NCBI RefSeq assembly: GCF_000622085.1
Contig: NZ_JHWL01000013.1
Coordinates: forward strand, 1 to 64,000
Reading direction: 5' to 3'
From: Butyrivibrio proteoclasticus P6B7
Lineage (GTDB): Bacteria > Bacillota > Clostridia > Lachnospirales > Lachnospiraceae
DNA length: 64,000 bases
Below, piece after piece: positions 9,181 through 18,108 of the stretch. Within the stretch, counting starts at the first letter, position 1; every line of letters starts with the position of its first letter. The notes beneath the pieces are model-generated. The model saw nothing but the letters and a program-made list of their open reading frames with translations, was not told the origin of the DNA and made no database searches. A program made the translations under genes and the position numbers.

Positions 9181-11226
9181 TTAGTTCTCCTGAGTAAAGG
9201 TTACTGCTCTTGTTACTGTATATTCCTTGGTCTCGCCACCAGTAGTCTCTCCAGTTTCTGGATTGGTGGTACTAGGAGATGTTGCTGTATATACAAATGT
9301 TATTGTTCCAGTTGGTGATGTAATACCCTTTGAATTAACCTGAATTGGAAAATCCGTTGTAGTGGTATTAAGCAGTGTTGTTCCATCTGAAGTAACCAGT
9401 GTCACATGAACAGAAAGTCCATATGTGTAGTTCTCGCCCTCAGTTGGAGCTGCTATGTCTGATGTATAGCTATATGTAACGCTTGCAGGTCCTGTAGAAA
9501 GCTCCATGTTAATAACTGTGCCTTCTGATACAGATGTTCCAAAGGCAATGCTCTGAGCACAGATAAGGCCTGTAAGATTAGAATCTTCGTTGCTGGTCTC
9601 AACTACTGTTCCAGGTGTAAGTCCTGCCTCAACCAGTGTGATTGTGGCATCCTCAGAGGTCATACCGATCACGTTAGGAACTGTAACCTGTCCCTCAGCC
9701 TTAGCTGTTGAAACTGCTGTAGTTGCTGCCTGTGCGGAGTAATTACTTCCATCGCTAACAGCGATAGTAATTGTCTCACCGCTCTTAAGTCTTGTGCCAG
9801 CTGCCGGATTAGTAGATACTACGGTGTCCTTAGCAGCTGTATTAGCTGTATCTGCAACCTTCTCAACCTTGAAATGCTTCTCATCCTGAAGGATTGAAAT
9901 GGCTTCAGCTACTGTCTTACCTGTAACATCGGGAACAAGGATTCCCTCTGCTGTCTCCTCTGCCACAGAAGCTCCTGAAGAAGCTGCGCTTGATGCCTCA
10001 CTTCCTGCATCAGCTGCTCCAAAAAGACCTATGCTTCTGCCCACAAGGAGAAGAACTATAAATCCAATAAGTGCCGCAGTAATGATGGCCATTGCAATTG
10101 TCATCTTCTCTACACTGCTGGTAGCCTGCTGACGATTATCTGGCTTTCTGCGTCTTTCTCTTTCGTATTCGTAATAGTCCTGATCATCTTCGTAGTCGTA
10201 ATCACGCTTTGGAGATGGTCTCTTTCTGTCTCTCTTATATCTGTCCTCTTCCTCGTACTCTCTAAGGACATCTCTATTAAGTCGCATTCTCTCTGTATCT
10301 GAGAGTCTGTCATCTTCATTCTTATAAGATGATCTGTAATCATCGCTGTCTGATACTCTTGTAGCTCCCTCTTCATCTGGATCTACAAGGGATACGAAAT
10401 CCTTATCCGGTGTAATAAGTGATCTCTTAAGGTCTGAAATAAGCTCTGCGGCGTTCTGATATCTGCGATCTGGGCTCTTCTGACAGCACTTAAGTACGAT
10501 TTTCTCAACACTGATAGGTATATCATCATTAAAATCTACAGGGCTTGGAAGCTCTTCCTGGATATGCTTAATAGCAATAGCCACTGTAGTGTCGCCATTA
10601 AATGGCACTCTTCCTGTAAGCATTTCAAAAAGTGTTATACCAAGGGAATAGATATCACTCTTGGCATCACTGTAGCCACCTCTTGCCTGCTCTGGTGATG
10701 TGTAATGAACGGATCCCATAACGTTGGAAGTAATGGTATTACTGGTGGCTGCCTTGGCGATACCAAAGTCAGTAACCTTAACCTTACCCTCCTTAGAGAT
10801 CATAATATTCTGAGGCTTAATATCTCTGTGGATGATATTGTTGTTATGAGCTGCCTCAAGACCCATAGCAACCTGAATTGCTATGCTAACAGCCTCTTTA
10901 ACAGAAAGCCTTGATTTCTTCTCAATGTACTTCTTAAGAGTGATACCATCAACCAGCTCCATAACAATGTAGTTGACGCCATCCTCATCTCCTACGTCGT
11001 ATACATTAACGATGTTAGGATGCATGAGACCTGCAGTAGACTGGGCCTCCACACGGAATTTAGAGACGAAATTCTCGTTCTCTGAAAATTCCTGCTTAAG
11101 CACCTTCACGGCCACAAGGCGATTCAGTTTATGATCTTTTGCTTTATATACATCGGACATTCCGCCAGTGCCTATCTTTTCTAGCACCTCATAGCGGTCT
11201 CCGATAACCATTCCTATCTTAATCAT
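9181..11226 (-). CDS. prkC: PASTA-domain serine/threonine kinase (PrkC/Stk type)
   Basis: About 681 residues. The cytoplasmic kinase domain (residues about 10-270) carries GTGGMSDVYKA, the invariant Lys in VAVKVL, HRDIKPQN and DFG. An Arg/Asp/Glu-rich juxtamembrane linker follows, then one membrane helix (about 380-405), two PASTA repeats (starting VPDVTGKT and VPNVIGMT) and a Ser/Thr-rich C-terminal domain with a beta-strand look. The kinase senses muropeptides or lipid II and controls cell-wall synthesis and division. The start chosen is the ATG with GGAGG five bases upstream, inside the end of the phosphatase gene (8-base overlap); a frame 10 codons longer lacks a site. Two PASTA repeats is fewer than the three or more common in relatives. 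Confidence 0.9.
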   Translation of the reverse strand: MIKIGMVIGDRYEVLEKIGTGGMSDVYKAKDHKLNRLVAVKVLKQEFSENENFVSKFRVEAQSTAGLMHPNIVNVYDVGDEDGVNYIVMELVDGITLKKYIEKKSRLSVKEAVSIAIQVAMGLEAAHNNNIIHRDIKPQNIMISKEGKVKVTDFGIAKAATSNTITSNVMGSVHYTSPEQARGGYSDAKSDIYSLGITLFEMLTGRVPFNGDTTVAIAIKHIQEELPSPVDFNDDIPISVEKIVLKCCQKSPDRRYQNAAELISDLKRSLITPDKDFVSLVDPDEEGATRVSDSDDYRSSYKNEDDRLSDTERMRLNRDVLREYEEEDRYKRDRKRPSPKRDYDYEDDQDYYEYERERRRKPDNRQQATSSVEKMTIAMAIITAALIGFIVLLLVGRSIGLFGAADAGSEASSAASSGASVAEETAEGILVPDVTGKTVAEAISILQDEKHFKVEKVADTANTAAKDTVVSTNPAAGTRLKSGETITIAVSDGSNYSAQAATTAVSTAKAEGQVTVPNVIGMTSEDATITLVEAGLTPGTVVETSNEDSNLTGLICAQSIAFGTSVSEGTVINMELSTGPASVTYSYTSDIAAPTEGENYTYGLSVHVTLVTSDGTTLLNTTTTDFPIQVNSKGITSPTGTITFVYTATSPSTTNPETGETTGGETKEYTVTRAVTFTQEN

Positions 11227-11983
11227 TCGGTCCTCCGTCATGTGCTGGTTCATCAAGCAGCGGTTCGATCAGAATAACAGCAATGTTATCCTTACCCCCA
11301 TTGTCATTAGCCGCTACTACAAGCTCTTTGGCTTTTTGAACTATATCTCTCTGACCACTTACAATCTGTCTTATCTGTTCATCCTCAAGCATGTTGGTAA
11401 GTCCGTCAGAACACATGAGAACTATGTCCCCACGATTTAATTCCACATTAAAAAAGTCGATGTCTACTGTTTCAGTGGCACCGATTGCCCTGGTAATTAT
11501 ATTTTTATCCAGATGGGTTCTGGCAGTCTCTCTATCGATACCGCCCATTCTAACCATCTCTTCAACAAGGGAATGATCTCTCGTAATCTGCGTGATGGTG
11601 TCGTCTGTGATGACATAGAGCCTTGAATCTCCGACATTAGCAACCTGCAGATATTTCCCAAGTACAGTGCATGCTACAACTGTTGTACCCATGCCAAATA
11701 AAGCCGGGTCCTCAGACGCTTTCTCTCTAAGCTTGGTATTAGCTGTCTTGATTGCCTTTCCCAAAATCTTAACAGGGCTCTGTTCAAAAGATTTCTCAAT
11801 TTCTTCTACCATGGTATCTACTGTGAATCTTGACGCATAGTCCCCAGCGTTATGTCCGCCCATACCATCTGCCACAATAAATACGTTAGATAGATTACCT
11901 ATCCTTGTTTCTGATGAAAAAACGTAATCCTGATTTAGTTTTCTTTTCTTACCGATATCGGTCACGGAAAAGGTCTTAAGCAA
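11219..11983 (-). CDS. PP2C-type protein phosphatase, partner of the PASTA kinase
   Basis: 254 residues with the metal-binding PP2C motifs: NQDYVF near residue 18, VADGMGGHNAGD (about 38-49), GTTVV, VGDSRLY, ITRDHS, CSDGLTN (about 192) and DNGGKDNIAV near the C-terminus. It reverses phosphorylation by the kinase encoded directly downstream; the overlap of the two genes means they are co-translated. The start is TTG, supported by GGAGG eight bases upstream. Known homologues are PrpC in Bacillus and Stp in streptococci. Confidence 0.92.
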   Translation of the reverse strand: MLKTFSVTDIGKKRKLNQDYVFSSETRIGNLSNVFIVADGMGGHNAGDYASRFTVDTMVEEIEKSFEQSPVKILGKAIKTANTKLREKASEDPALFGMGTTVVACTVLGKYLQVANVGDSRLYVITDDTITQITRDHSLVEEMVRMGGIDRETARTHLDKNIITRAIGATETVDIDFFNVELNRGDIVLMCSDGLTNMLEDEQIRQIVSGQRDIVQKAKELVVAANDNGGKDNIAVILIEPLLDEPAHDGGPND

Positions 11984-12033
11984 AGCAGTTGCCTCCCAAG
12001 CAAACTTTCTTTCACGTAAAAATAAGCAGGAGT

Positions 12034-13098
12034 CTATTTTTCCTCCAAATGGCGCCTTCTAAGTTGTCCGCAGGCTCCATCTATATCCCTGCCCATTTCT
12101 CTTCTAATAGTAACATTTATTCGACTTTTTTCAAGTTTATTTTTGAACGCCAAAGCCTTTGTACGGTCAGTAGGCTTGTAGGAGCGCTCCTTGATCGGAT
12201 TGACAGGAATAAGGTTAACTACAGCGTTGATCCCCTTCAAAAGCTGCGCCAGTTCTCTGGCATCCTCATCTGTGTCATTCACATCTCCCACCAGTGAGTA
12301 TTCAAAGGTGAGCTGTCTTCCGGTTTTCTCAAAATAAGTCCTGCAGGCATCAAGAACTTCCGACAGTTCGTACTTGTTGGCGATAGGCATTAGTTCTTTT
12401 CTCTTATCATTATTAGATGCATGGAGAGAAAGAGCTAAATTGATGGAGAGGTTCTCCTCCGCCAGCCTAAGGATATTGGGCACGATTCCGCAGGTAGAAA
12501 CTGTAAGGTTCCTCTGGCCAAGGTTCATGCCGTTCTCATCTGTCAAAAGCTTTATGAATCTAAGGAGATTGTCATAGTTATCAAGGGGTTCCCCACTGCC
12601 CATAACAACCACACGTGACACCTTTTCTCCTGTTATCTCAGAAATTGAATAGATCTGATCCAGCATCTCGGAAGGAAGAAGGTTCCTCTCAACGCCGTCC
12701 AGAGTTGAAGCACAGAACTTACAGCCCATTCTGCAGCCCACCTGTGATGAAATGCAGACGCTGACGCCGAATTTGTACTTCATAAATACGCTTTCAATGA
12801 CGTTGCCATCTGATAAGGCAAAAAGAAATTTCTTAGTATCGTCAATCTGTGACTCCTGCACCATTACTGACTTAAGTGACACATAATCACAGTTTTCTGA
12901 AAGCTTTTCCTTAAGGGACTTGGGGATGTTGGTCATGTCATCGTAGCTTCTGGCTCTTTTAACATGCATCCACTCGTAGAGCTGCTTGGCTCTAAAAGCC
13001 TTCTCGCCCAAATCCTCGATAAGCTGTTTTAATTCTTCAAGGGTAAGGGATTTGATATCAACCTTTCCGCTTAGCCCCTTAATATATCCTGTTTCCAA
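12034..13098 (-). CDS. rlmN: 23S rRNA/tRNA adenine-C2 methyltransferase RlmN
   Basis: About 354 residues. Radical-SAM cluster motif CRMGCKFC (CxxxCxxC), the GEPLDNYDN segment and the C-terminal GACGQL region with the catalytic cysteine are all present. RlmN methylates A2503 of 23S rRNA and A37 of some tRNAs. The likely start is the TTG at 13096-13098 (AGAGG six bases upstream), which gives the normal N-terminus running into SLTLEELKQL; a GTG 24 codons upstream opens a longer frame without a good ribosome binding site. It lies between rsmB and the phosphatase gene in a conserved translation/cell-wall operon. Confidence 0.93.
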   Translation of the reverse strand: METGYIKGLSGKVDIKSLTLEELKQLIEDLGEKAFRAKQLYEWMHVKRARSYDDMTNIPKSLKEKLSENCDYVSLKSVMVQESQIDDTKKFLFALSDGNVIESVFMKYKFGVSVCISSQVGCRMGCKFCASTLDGVERNLLPSEMLDQIYSISEITGEKVSRVVVMGSGEPLDNYDNLLRFIKLLTDENGMNLGQRNLTVSTCGIVPNILRLAEENLSINLALSLHASNNDKRKELMPIANKYELSEVLDACRTYFEKTGRQLTFEYSLVGDVNDTDEDARELAQLLKGINAVVNLIPVNPIKERSYKPTDRTKALAFKNKLEKSRINVTIRREMGRDIDGACGQLRRRHLEEK

Positions 13099-13190
13099 AG
13101 TATTTCCTCTAATCTGAATATCTAACCATGGGATCTTTCGTGTTTTGTCAAAAGAGCTATCTCCAATCACAAAACATGTGCCAAAAGATA

Positions 13191-14552
13191 TTAACCGATT
13201 CTCTTAAGTTTTGCAATAAAGAATCCGTCAGTGTCGTACTGTCCAGGAAGAATCTGGATGAATCCCTTGCCGGTGCTCTTCATGCCCTCTGGAAGCTTGT
13301 CATCAATGTCCACCAGTTCAAAAGGCAGTTCCTCACATATCTTATTAACCATGTCCTGGTTCTCTGCCCTGTTAACTGTACAGGTGGAATAGATCATGAT
13401 TCCGCCCTTTTTAACATAGTCCCAGGAAGCCTTCACGATTTCCCACTGAAGGGCTGTAAGCTCCTCCATGGACTGTCTTGATACGTTTAATTTGATATCG
13501 TTCTTACGTCCGATAATGCCAAGGCCTGAGCAAGGCACGTCCAGATAGAGAATATCTGCATTCTCCCTCATGGAGCTGTCGTTAATCTTGGCGTCATGGA
13601 CCTTAGTGGTTATGTTGGATAAGCCAAGTCTTTCTGCATTTTCCTTAATAAGATCGCACTTCTTATCAGAAAGGTCACGGGAAAAGACCTTGCCCTCTTC
13701 ACCAACTCGCTCTGCTGCATGGGTGGACTTGCCTCCCGGTGCTGCGCAGACATCAATGATGTTCTGGCCTCTCTTAGGGTCAGCTATGTGGGTCACCAGC
13801 ATTGAGCTGACGTCCTGAGCTATGAATTCTCCCTCGCTAAAGCCCGGAAGGAATCTGATGTTGTCAGTCTTTTCAAGCTCTATAGCATATGGGATGTACT
13901 TATTGATATTGGCGGTGGCGCCAGCCTTTTCAAGGGATTCCTTTAGCTCTTTTACCCTGTCTGCAATGTCGCTGTCATTCTGAGCCTTGGAAAGGTTAAC
14001 CCTGATGGTAGTTGGTCTTGGCTGTAAAAAGAACTTAAGCATATCTTCAGTTCTCTCAAAGCCGTACTCCTCTTCCCACTTCTGGCAAAGCCACTCAGGA
14101 ACTGAGTAGCACACAGAAAGGTATCTGCTGCTGTCGCTTTCCTTGTCCGGGTACTCTATCTTGTCTTTATTTCTTGAAATATTGCGAAGGACTCCGTTAA
14201 CAAAGCCCTTAAGGCCTGAGAATTTATGCTTAACTGCAAGCTTTACAGCCTCGTTGCAGGCCGCTGAGTCCGGAACCTGGTCCATGAACATGATCTGATA
14301 GGTTCCCATTCTCATAAGGCTTCTGATAAGGGGCTGCATCTTGCCTGTCTCAGTTTTGGAAAAAGAATTGATAATGTAATCGATCTGGATGTTCCTTTCA
14401 AGGCAGCCATCCACAACTCTTTTGATAAAGGCCTTATCTCTTGTCTCGAGATAGTCGTATTTATCAAGGGTGTCCTTTAAAAGAGATGGCTTTCTGCAGT
14501 CACTCTTATCGTATTCCATAAGGACACTTAATATGATTTCTCTTACATTCAT
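13191..14552 (-). CDS. rsmB: 16S rRNA cytosine-C5-967 methyltransferase RsmB (Sun)
   Basis: 453 residues. The N-terminal approximately 130 residues are NusB-like. The C-terminal SAM methyltransferase has CAAPGGKSTH, the first catalytic cysteine in LDVPCSGLG and the second in YSTCTVN. It methylates C967 of 16S rRNA. The start lies 3 bases after the metallopeptidase stop, so the two are tightly coupled. Confidence 0.93.
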   Translation of the reverse strand: MNVREIILSVLMEYDKSDCRKPSLLKDTLDKYDYLETRDKAFIKRVVDGCLERNIQIDYIINSFSKTETGKMQPLIRSLMRMGTYQIMFMDQVPDSAACNEAVKLAVKHKFSGLKGFVNGVLRNISRNKDKIEYPDKESDSSRYLSVCYSVPEWLCQKWEEEYGFERTEDMLKFFLQPRPTTIRVNLSKAQNDSDIADRVKELKESLEKAGATANINKYIPYAIELEKTDNIRFLPGFSEGEFIAQDVSSMLVTHIADPKRGQNIIDVCAAPGGKSTHAAERVGEEGKVFSRDLSDKKCDLIKENAERLGLSNITTKVHDAKINDSSMRENADILYLDVPCSGLGIIGRKNDIKLNVSRQSMEELTALQWEIVKASWDYVKKGGIMIYSTCTVNRAENQDMVNKICEELPFELVDIDDKLPEGMKSTGKGFIQILPGQYDTDGFFIAKLKRIG

Positions 14553-14555
14553 GTT

Positions 14556-15272
14556 TTAATCATCCCTGCGTCTGTTATTTAGTGCTATGAATCTAAGAAG
14601 CTGAAGAACAGCTGTTGCTGCGCTGGCAACGTAGGTCATAGCTGCGGCTGTAAGGACTTTTCTTCCATCTGACACTTCTTCCTCTGCCAGGATTCCGTAT
14701 TCATTAAGCATAACCAGTGCTCTGTGAGAAGCGTTGAACTCAACAGGCAAGGTCACAAGCTGGAAGAACACTGCCAGTGAAAAGACAATGATTCCGACTC
14801 TTACAAGTGGCTGGAAGCTAAGGATGAATCCAAGGAAAATAATCGGGATTCCCATCTTAGAACCAATGCTGGCTGCTGGAGCCAGAGAGGATCTGATCTG
14901 AATAGGGAAGTATCCTTGCGCATGCTGACATACGTGGCCACATTCGTGGGCTGCTACTGCAATAGCCGCAACGCTGGTGGAATTGTAGGTTGCATCTGAA
15001 AGGTTTACAGTCTTATTTCTTGGATCGAAATGATCGGTGAGGTTACCAGAAACGTGATTGATGGTAACGTCGGTAATGCCGTTTCTCCTTAGAATTTCAT
15101 CGGCCACCATAGCGCCTGTCATGCCGCACATGCTGCGGACTCTGGCATACTTGCTATATACGGAGTTAACTCTGTAGCTGGCGATCATGCACAGTACGCC
15201 GGCAATCAGAATCAAAATGTAATATGGATCAAAGCCATATCCGTAAGCCGCTCTATATAAATTATAACTCAT
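14556..15272 (-). CDS. Neutral zinc metallopeptidase, YugP type
   Basis: About 238 residues. The zinc site AAHECGHVCQHAQGY (HExxH, residues about 130-145) is surrounded by three or four hydrophobic segments, so this is an integral membrane peptidase of the YugP/Zn_peptidase_2 family. The physiological substrate is unknown. In Clostridia this gene commonly sits between fmt and rsmB, as here. The start is set at the ATG with GGAGGT seven bases upstream; the in-frame TTG five codons earlier overlaps that site. Confidence 0.85.
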   Translation of the reverse strand: MSYNLYRAAYGYGFDPYYILILIAGVLCMIASYRVNSVYSKYARVRSMCGMTGAMVADEILRRNGITDVTINHVSGNLTDHFDPRNKTVNLSDATYNSTSVAAIAVAAHECGHVCQHAQGYFPIQIRSSLAPAASIGSKMGIPIIFLGFILSFQPLVRVGIIVFSLAVFFQLVTLPVEFNASHRALVMLNEYGILAEEEVSDGRKVLTAAAMTYVASAATAVLQLLRFIALNNRRRDD

Positions 15273-15303
15273 TTTATGTACCTCCAATTAGTTTTTTGGA
15301 TTA

Positions 15304-16257
15304 TTAAAATGTCGTGCCAACCTCTAGTTTGTAGCCTAAGAGGAAGTCTTTTACGGACATGCGCTTTTTGCCTTCGAGTTGAACTTCGGTGATGGAAAGG
15401 AGGCCATCGCCGGTCTTAACAACGAATGCGTCTTTAGAAACCTTTACTATTGTTCCAGCAGGATAGTTATTCAGTTCCTCCACGCTAAGGTCTTCATTGT
15501 TTGCTTCAACTACTTTGGCTTTCCAGACTTTCAATAATTTGCCGGAAAGGTGTGTGAAGGCTGAAGGCCAAGGGTTAAGGCCGCGGACAAGGTTGGATAG
15601 TTCTACTGCGGATTTGTTAAAGTCCATGCTGCCCATGTCCTTGGAGAGTTTGCCGCATTTTGTGGCAAGGGCTTCGTCCTGAGGAACTGGAGTGAGCTTA
15701 CCCTGTTCGATAAGAGGAAGGGCTTCTACAATGAGCTCTCCACCAAGAATTGAAAGCTTATCAAAAAGGCCACCGCCTGTCTCTTCCTCGCTGATTGGAA
15801 TAGTTCTTTGGATAAGAATGTCTCCAGTGTCCATGCCAGCTGCCATCTGCATGATGGTTACGCCGGTTTCCTTTTCTCCATCAAGGATTGCCTGCTGAAT
15901 TGGGGCTGCTCCTCTATATTTAGGAAGGAGGGATGCATGGATATTGACACAGCCAAACTTAGGAATATCAAGGATTTCCTGTGAAAGGATCTGTCCGAAA
16001 GCTGCTACAACATAGATGTCTGCATCATACTTTTTAAGTTCAGCCACGTTCTCAGGGAGCTTAATCCTCTCTGGCTGAAATACTGGAAGGTTGTGCTCAA
16101 GGGCGCAGGCCTTAACGTCTGACACCTGGAGCTGTCCGCTTCTTCCCTTTGGTTTATCTGGCTGTGTAACCACAAGTACAACCTCGTGTCCAGCCTCTAT
16201 AATCTTCTCCAGTGCACTTCTTGCAAAGTCTGGAGTTCCCATAAATACGATTTTCAT
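15304..16257 (-). CDS. fmt: Methionyl-tRNA formyltransferase
   Basis: 317 residues, family length. N-terminal Rossmann domain starting MKIVFMGTPDFA, formyl-donor site IHASLLPKYRGAAPIQ with the catalytic His, and the catalytic Asp in AAGMDTGDIL. The C-terminal OB-fold binds tRNA. It formylates the initiator Met-tRNA using 10-formyl-tetrahydrofolate. Def, which later removes the formyl group, is two genes upstream; the usual def-fmt pair is split here by a MIF-like gene. Confidence 0.95.
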   Translation of the reverse strand: MKIVFMGTPDFARSALEKIIEAGHEVVLVVTQPDKPKGRSGQLQVSDVKACALEHNLPVFQPERIKLPENVAELKKYDADIYVVAAFGQILSQEILDIPKFGCVNIHASLLPKYRGAAPIQQAILDGEKETGVTIMQMAAGMDTGDILIQRTIPISEEETGGGLFDKLSILGGELIVEALPLIEQGKLTPVPQDEALATKCGKLSKDMGSMDFNKSAVELSNLVRGLNPWPSAFTHLSGKLLKVWKAKVVEANNEDLSVEELNNYPAGTIVKVSKDAFVVKTGDGLLSITEVQLEGKKRMSVKDFLLGYKLEVGTTF

Positions 16258-16324
16258 CTTCTATCTGACTCCTATAATTATTATTTGATTACTACTTCCC
16301 TGTATCCATGCTGGTTTCAGCACG

Positions 16325-16669
16325 TCAAAAGTTGTTGCCATTCCAGCCCCAGTCACTGGTGGCCATGTAGCACACGTAGACGTGGTCTGGTGCAATTCCC
16401 AGGATATCCCCAAGGATAGCTGTAAGTTCTTTTGTCATCTTGCCGTAGGCATCTGAGGATGCGCCGCCGTACACCTTAACATCAACAAAGGCAACAGGCT
16501 CTGAGTCATCTCCCCTAAAGTACATTGGCACATCTCCCTCAATAGAGAGCATAAGCCAGTTCTCGCTCTTACCTGGTAAAAGAGCTATGGCCTGTCCCAG
16601 CTTTTCCTTTATCTGAATCTCTTTTTCCTTATCTACTGATACATTGGTCTTAGTTGAAATAAATGGCAT
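16325..16669 (-). CDS. MIF/phenylpyruvate tautomerase-related protein
   Basis: 114 residues, the length of macrophage migration inhibitory factor homologues. It starts MPFISTKTNV, with a Pro at position 2 (the catalytic base in MIF after Met removal) and ends with a DWGWNGNNF-type segment as in MIF proteins. Bacterial members are keto-enol tautomerases of uncertain role. It is inserted between def and fmt and has a GGAG ribosome binding site. Confidence 0.85.
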   Translation of the reverse strand: MPFISTKTNVSVDKEKEIQIKEKLGQAIALLPGKSENWLMLSIEGDVPMYFRGDDSEPVAFVDVKVYGGASSDAYGKMTKELTAILGDILGIAPDHVYVCYMATSDWGWNGNNF

Positions 16670-16691
16670 GTCTACTCCTCCTTTGTCATAC

Positions 16692-16734
16692 TATAAAACA
16701 GGCACACAATCTTATTTGCATAAAACTGCGTGCC
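16692..16734 (-). terminator. Terminator after def
   Basis: GGCACGCA/TGTGTGCC stem on the minus strand (16701-16708 with 16727-16734, G-U allowed), followed by TGTTTTAT. It separates def from the MIF-like and fmt genes. Confidence 0.6.
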
Positions 16735-16758
16735 AAATACTCTTATTTATTCTACAGC

Positions 16759-17250
16759 TTACTCTTCTTCGTCTTCCTGGTTCATGAGCTCTTCATTGTC
16801 CACAAGGTCGCCCTCAACCTTCTCAACGTACATGTGACCGTCAAGGTGGTCAAGCTCGTGGCAGATAGCGCGGGCAAGAAGCTCCTCGCCTTCAATGATG
16901 TACTCTGTTCCGTCGATGTCTGTAGCCTTGGCCTTAACGTAATTAGGTCTTGTTACAACACCTGACTTGCCTGGAAGAGAAAGACATCCCTCATAACCAG
17001 TCTGCTCGCCGTCTGTCTCAAGGATCTCTGGATTGATCATGACGATTGGATCCTCGCCAGTTACGTCTATTACTACGATTCTCTTAAGGATTCCCACCTG
17101 AGGTGCAGCAAGACCAACACCGTTAGCCTCATACATTGTCTCAAGCATGTCATCCACAAGCTCTTTTATCTTAGGAGTTATCTCCTTAACATCCTTACAT
17201 GGTTTAGCAAGGACATCATCACCATATTCTCTGATAGTTCTAATTGCCAT
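16759..17250 (-). CDS. def: Peptide deformylase
   Basis: 163 residues. All three motifs are present: GVGLAAPQVG (about 44-53), EGCLSLPG (metal-ligand Cys) and HELDHLDG (two His ligands and catalytic Glu). It removes the N-formyl group from nascent proteins. The C-terminal tail is acidic (ending DEEE), a small extension seen in related Clostridia. It is divergent from the AlkD-like gene on the plus strand, so promoters for both lie in 17251-17425. Confidence 0.95.
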   Translation of the reverse strand: MAIRTIREYGDDVLAKPCKDVKEITPKIKELVDDMLETMYEANGVGLAAPQVGILKRIVVIDVTGEDPIVMINPEILETDGEQTGYEGCLSLPGKSGVVTRPNYVKAKATDIDGTEYIIEGEELLARAICHELDHLDGHMYVEKVEGDLVDNEELMNQEDEEE

Positions 17251-17383
17251 CGTTACGCTCCTTATCTCTAATCAACTCTCATTAAGCACAAAGATTATAC
17301 CATTAATACGCCCCAATACCAACACTTATGGATTCTGAAAAGTTAATGGCATAATCAAAGCAAAATGACACAATAGTATAGTG

Positions 17384-17389
17384 TATAAT
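17384..17389 (+). promoter_or_regulatory. Likely -10 element of the AlkD-like gene
   Basis: A consensus TATAAT hexamer lies 37 bases upstream of the AlkD-like start codon. A TGACA-like element occurs at 17366-17370, but the spacing is short (13 bases), so the -35 is uncertain. Confidence 0.45.
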
Positions 17390-17425
17390 TAATTATCACT
17401 AATCAAACAACAAAGGAGGCTTATC

Positions 17426-18097
17426 ATGACTGTTTACGAGAGATTACTTGAAGTAAAGGACGATGCCTACAAAGAGTTTCAGGCAAAGCTTGTGCCCAAC
17501 ATAGATCCAGATACCATCATAGGTGTCAGAACGCCCCAGATGAGGCAGGTGGCCAAGGAAGTCTTTGCAAGCGGCCAGGCGGGCGATTTCCTAAAAGAGC
17601 TACCTCATAAGTACTACGAAGAGAACCTGGTTCACTTTTTTATAATAGCTCTGATCAAAGATTTCGATGAATGTGTCGCAGCTGTGGAAGCCTTTCTTCC
17701 CTACGTAGACTGCTGGCCTGTATCAGATCAGGCTACGCCTAAGTCCTTTAAAAAGAACCATGACAAGCTTCTACCCTACATAAAGAACTGGATTGCTTCT
17801 GATCACGTCTACACAGCCCGTTTCGGCATCCGCATTCTGATGAACGAATACCTTGAAAATGATTTCAAGGAAGAATACCTCGAGCTGGTAGCCTCCAAGA
17901 AGGGCGATGACTACTACCTTAAGATGATGGTTGCCTGGTACTTTGCAACAGCCCTTGCAAAGCGCTACGACGAATCCGTCAAGTACATCGAAAGACACGC
18001 CCTGGACGAATGGGTCCACAAGAAAGCCATCCAGAAAGCCATCGAAAGCTACCGCGTCAGCGACGACCACAAGGAGTACCTCCGCACCCTCCGCTAA
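17426..18097 (+). CDS. DNA alkylation repair protein, AlkD-like HEAT-repeat glycosylase
   Basis: 223 residues, mostly helical, matching the AlkD/AlkC-type DNA alkylation repair family. It contains the conserved Trp/Asp segment (YVDCWPVSDQ, about residue 93-102) that in AlkD faces the flipped lesion, and repeated short HEAT helices with Trp-Lys/Arg ends. The expected role is excision of positively charged alkylated bases. AGGAGG precedes the ATG by eight bases. It is the only convincing plus-strand gene in the window and separates def from priA, which are often adjacent in Clostridia. The 3' third is noticeably C-rich at third codon positions compared with its neighbours, suggesting separate origin. 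Confidence 0.85.
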   Translation: MTVYERLLEVKDDAYKEFQAKLVPNIDPDTIIGVRTPQMRQVAKEVFASGQAGDFLKELPHKYYEENLVHFFIIALIKDFDECVAAVEAFLPYVDCWPVSDQATPKSFKKNHDKLLPYIKNWIASDHVYTARFGIRILMNEYLENDFKEEYLELVASKKGDDYYLKMMVAWYFATALAKRYDESVKYIERHALDEWVHKKAIQKAIESYRVSDDHKEYLRTLR

Positions 18098-18108
18098 TAT
18101 AGGAAAGG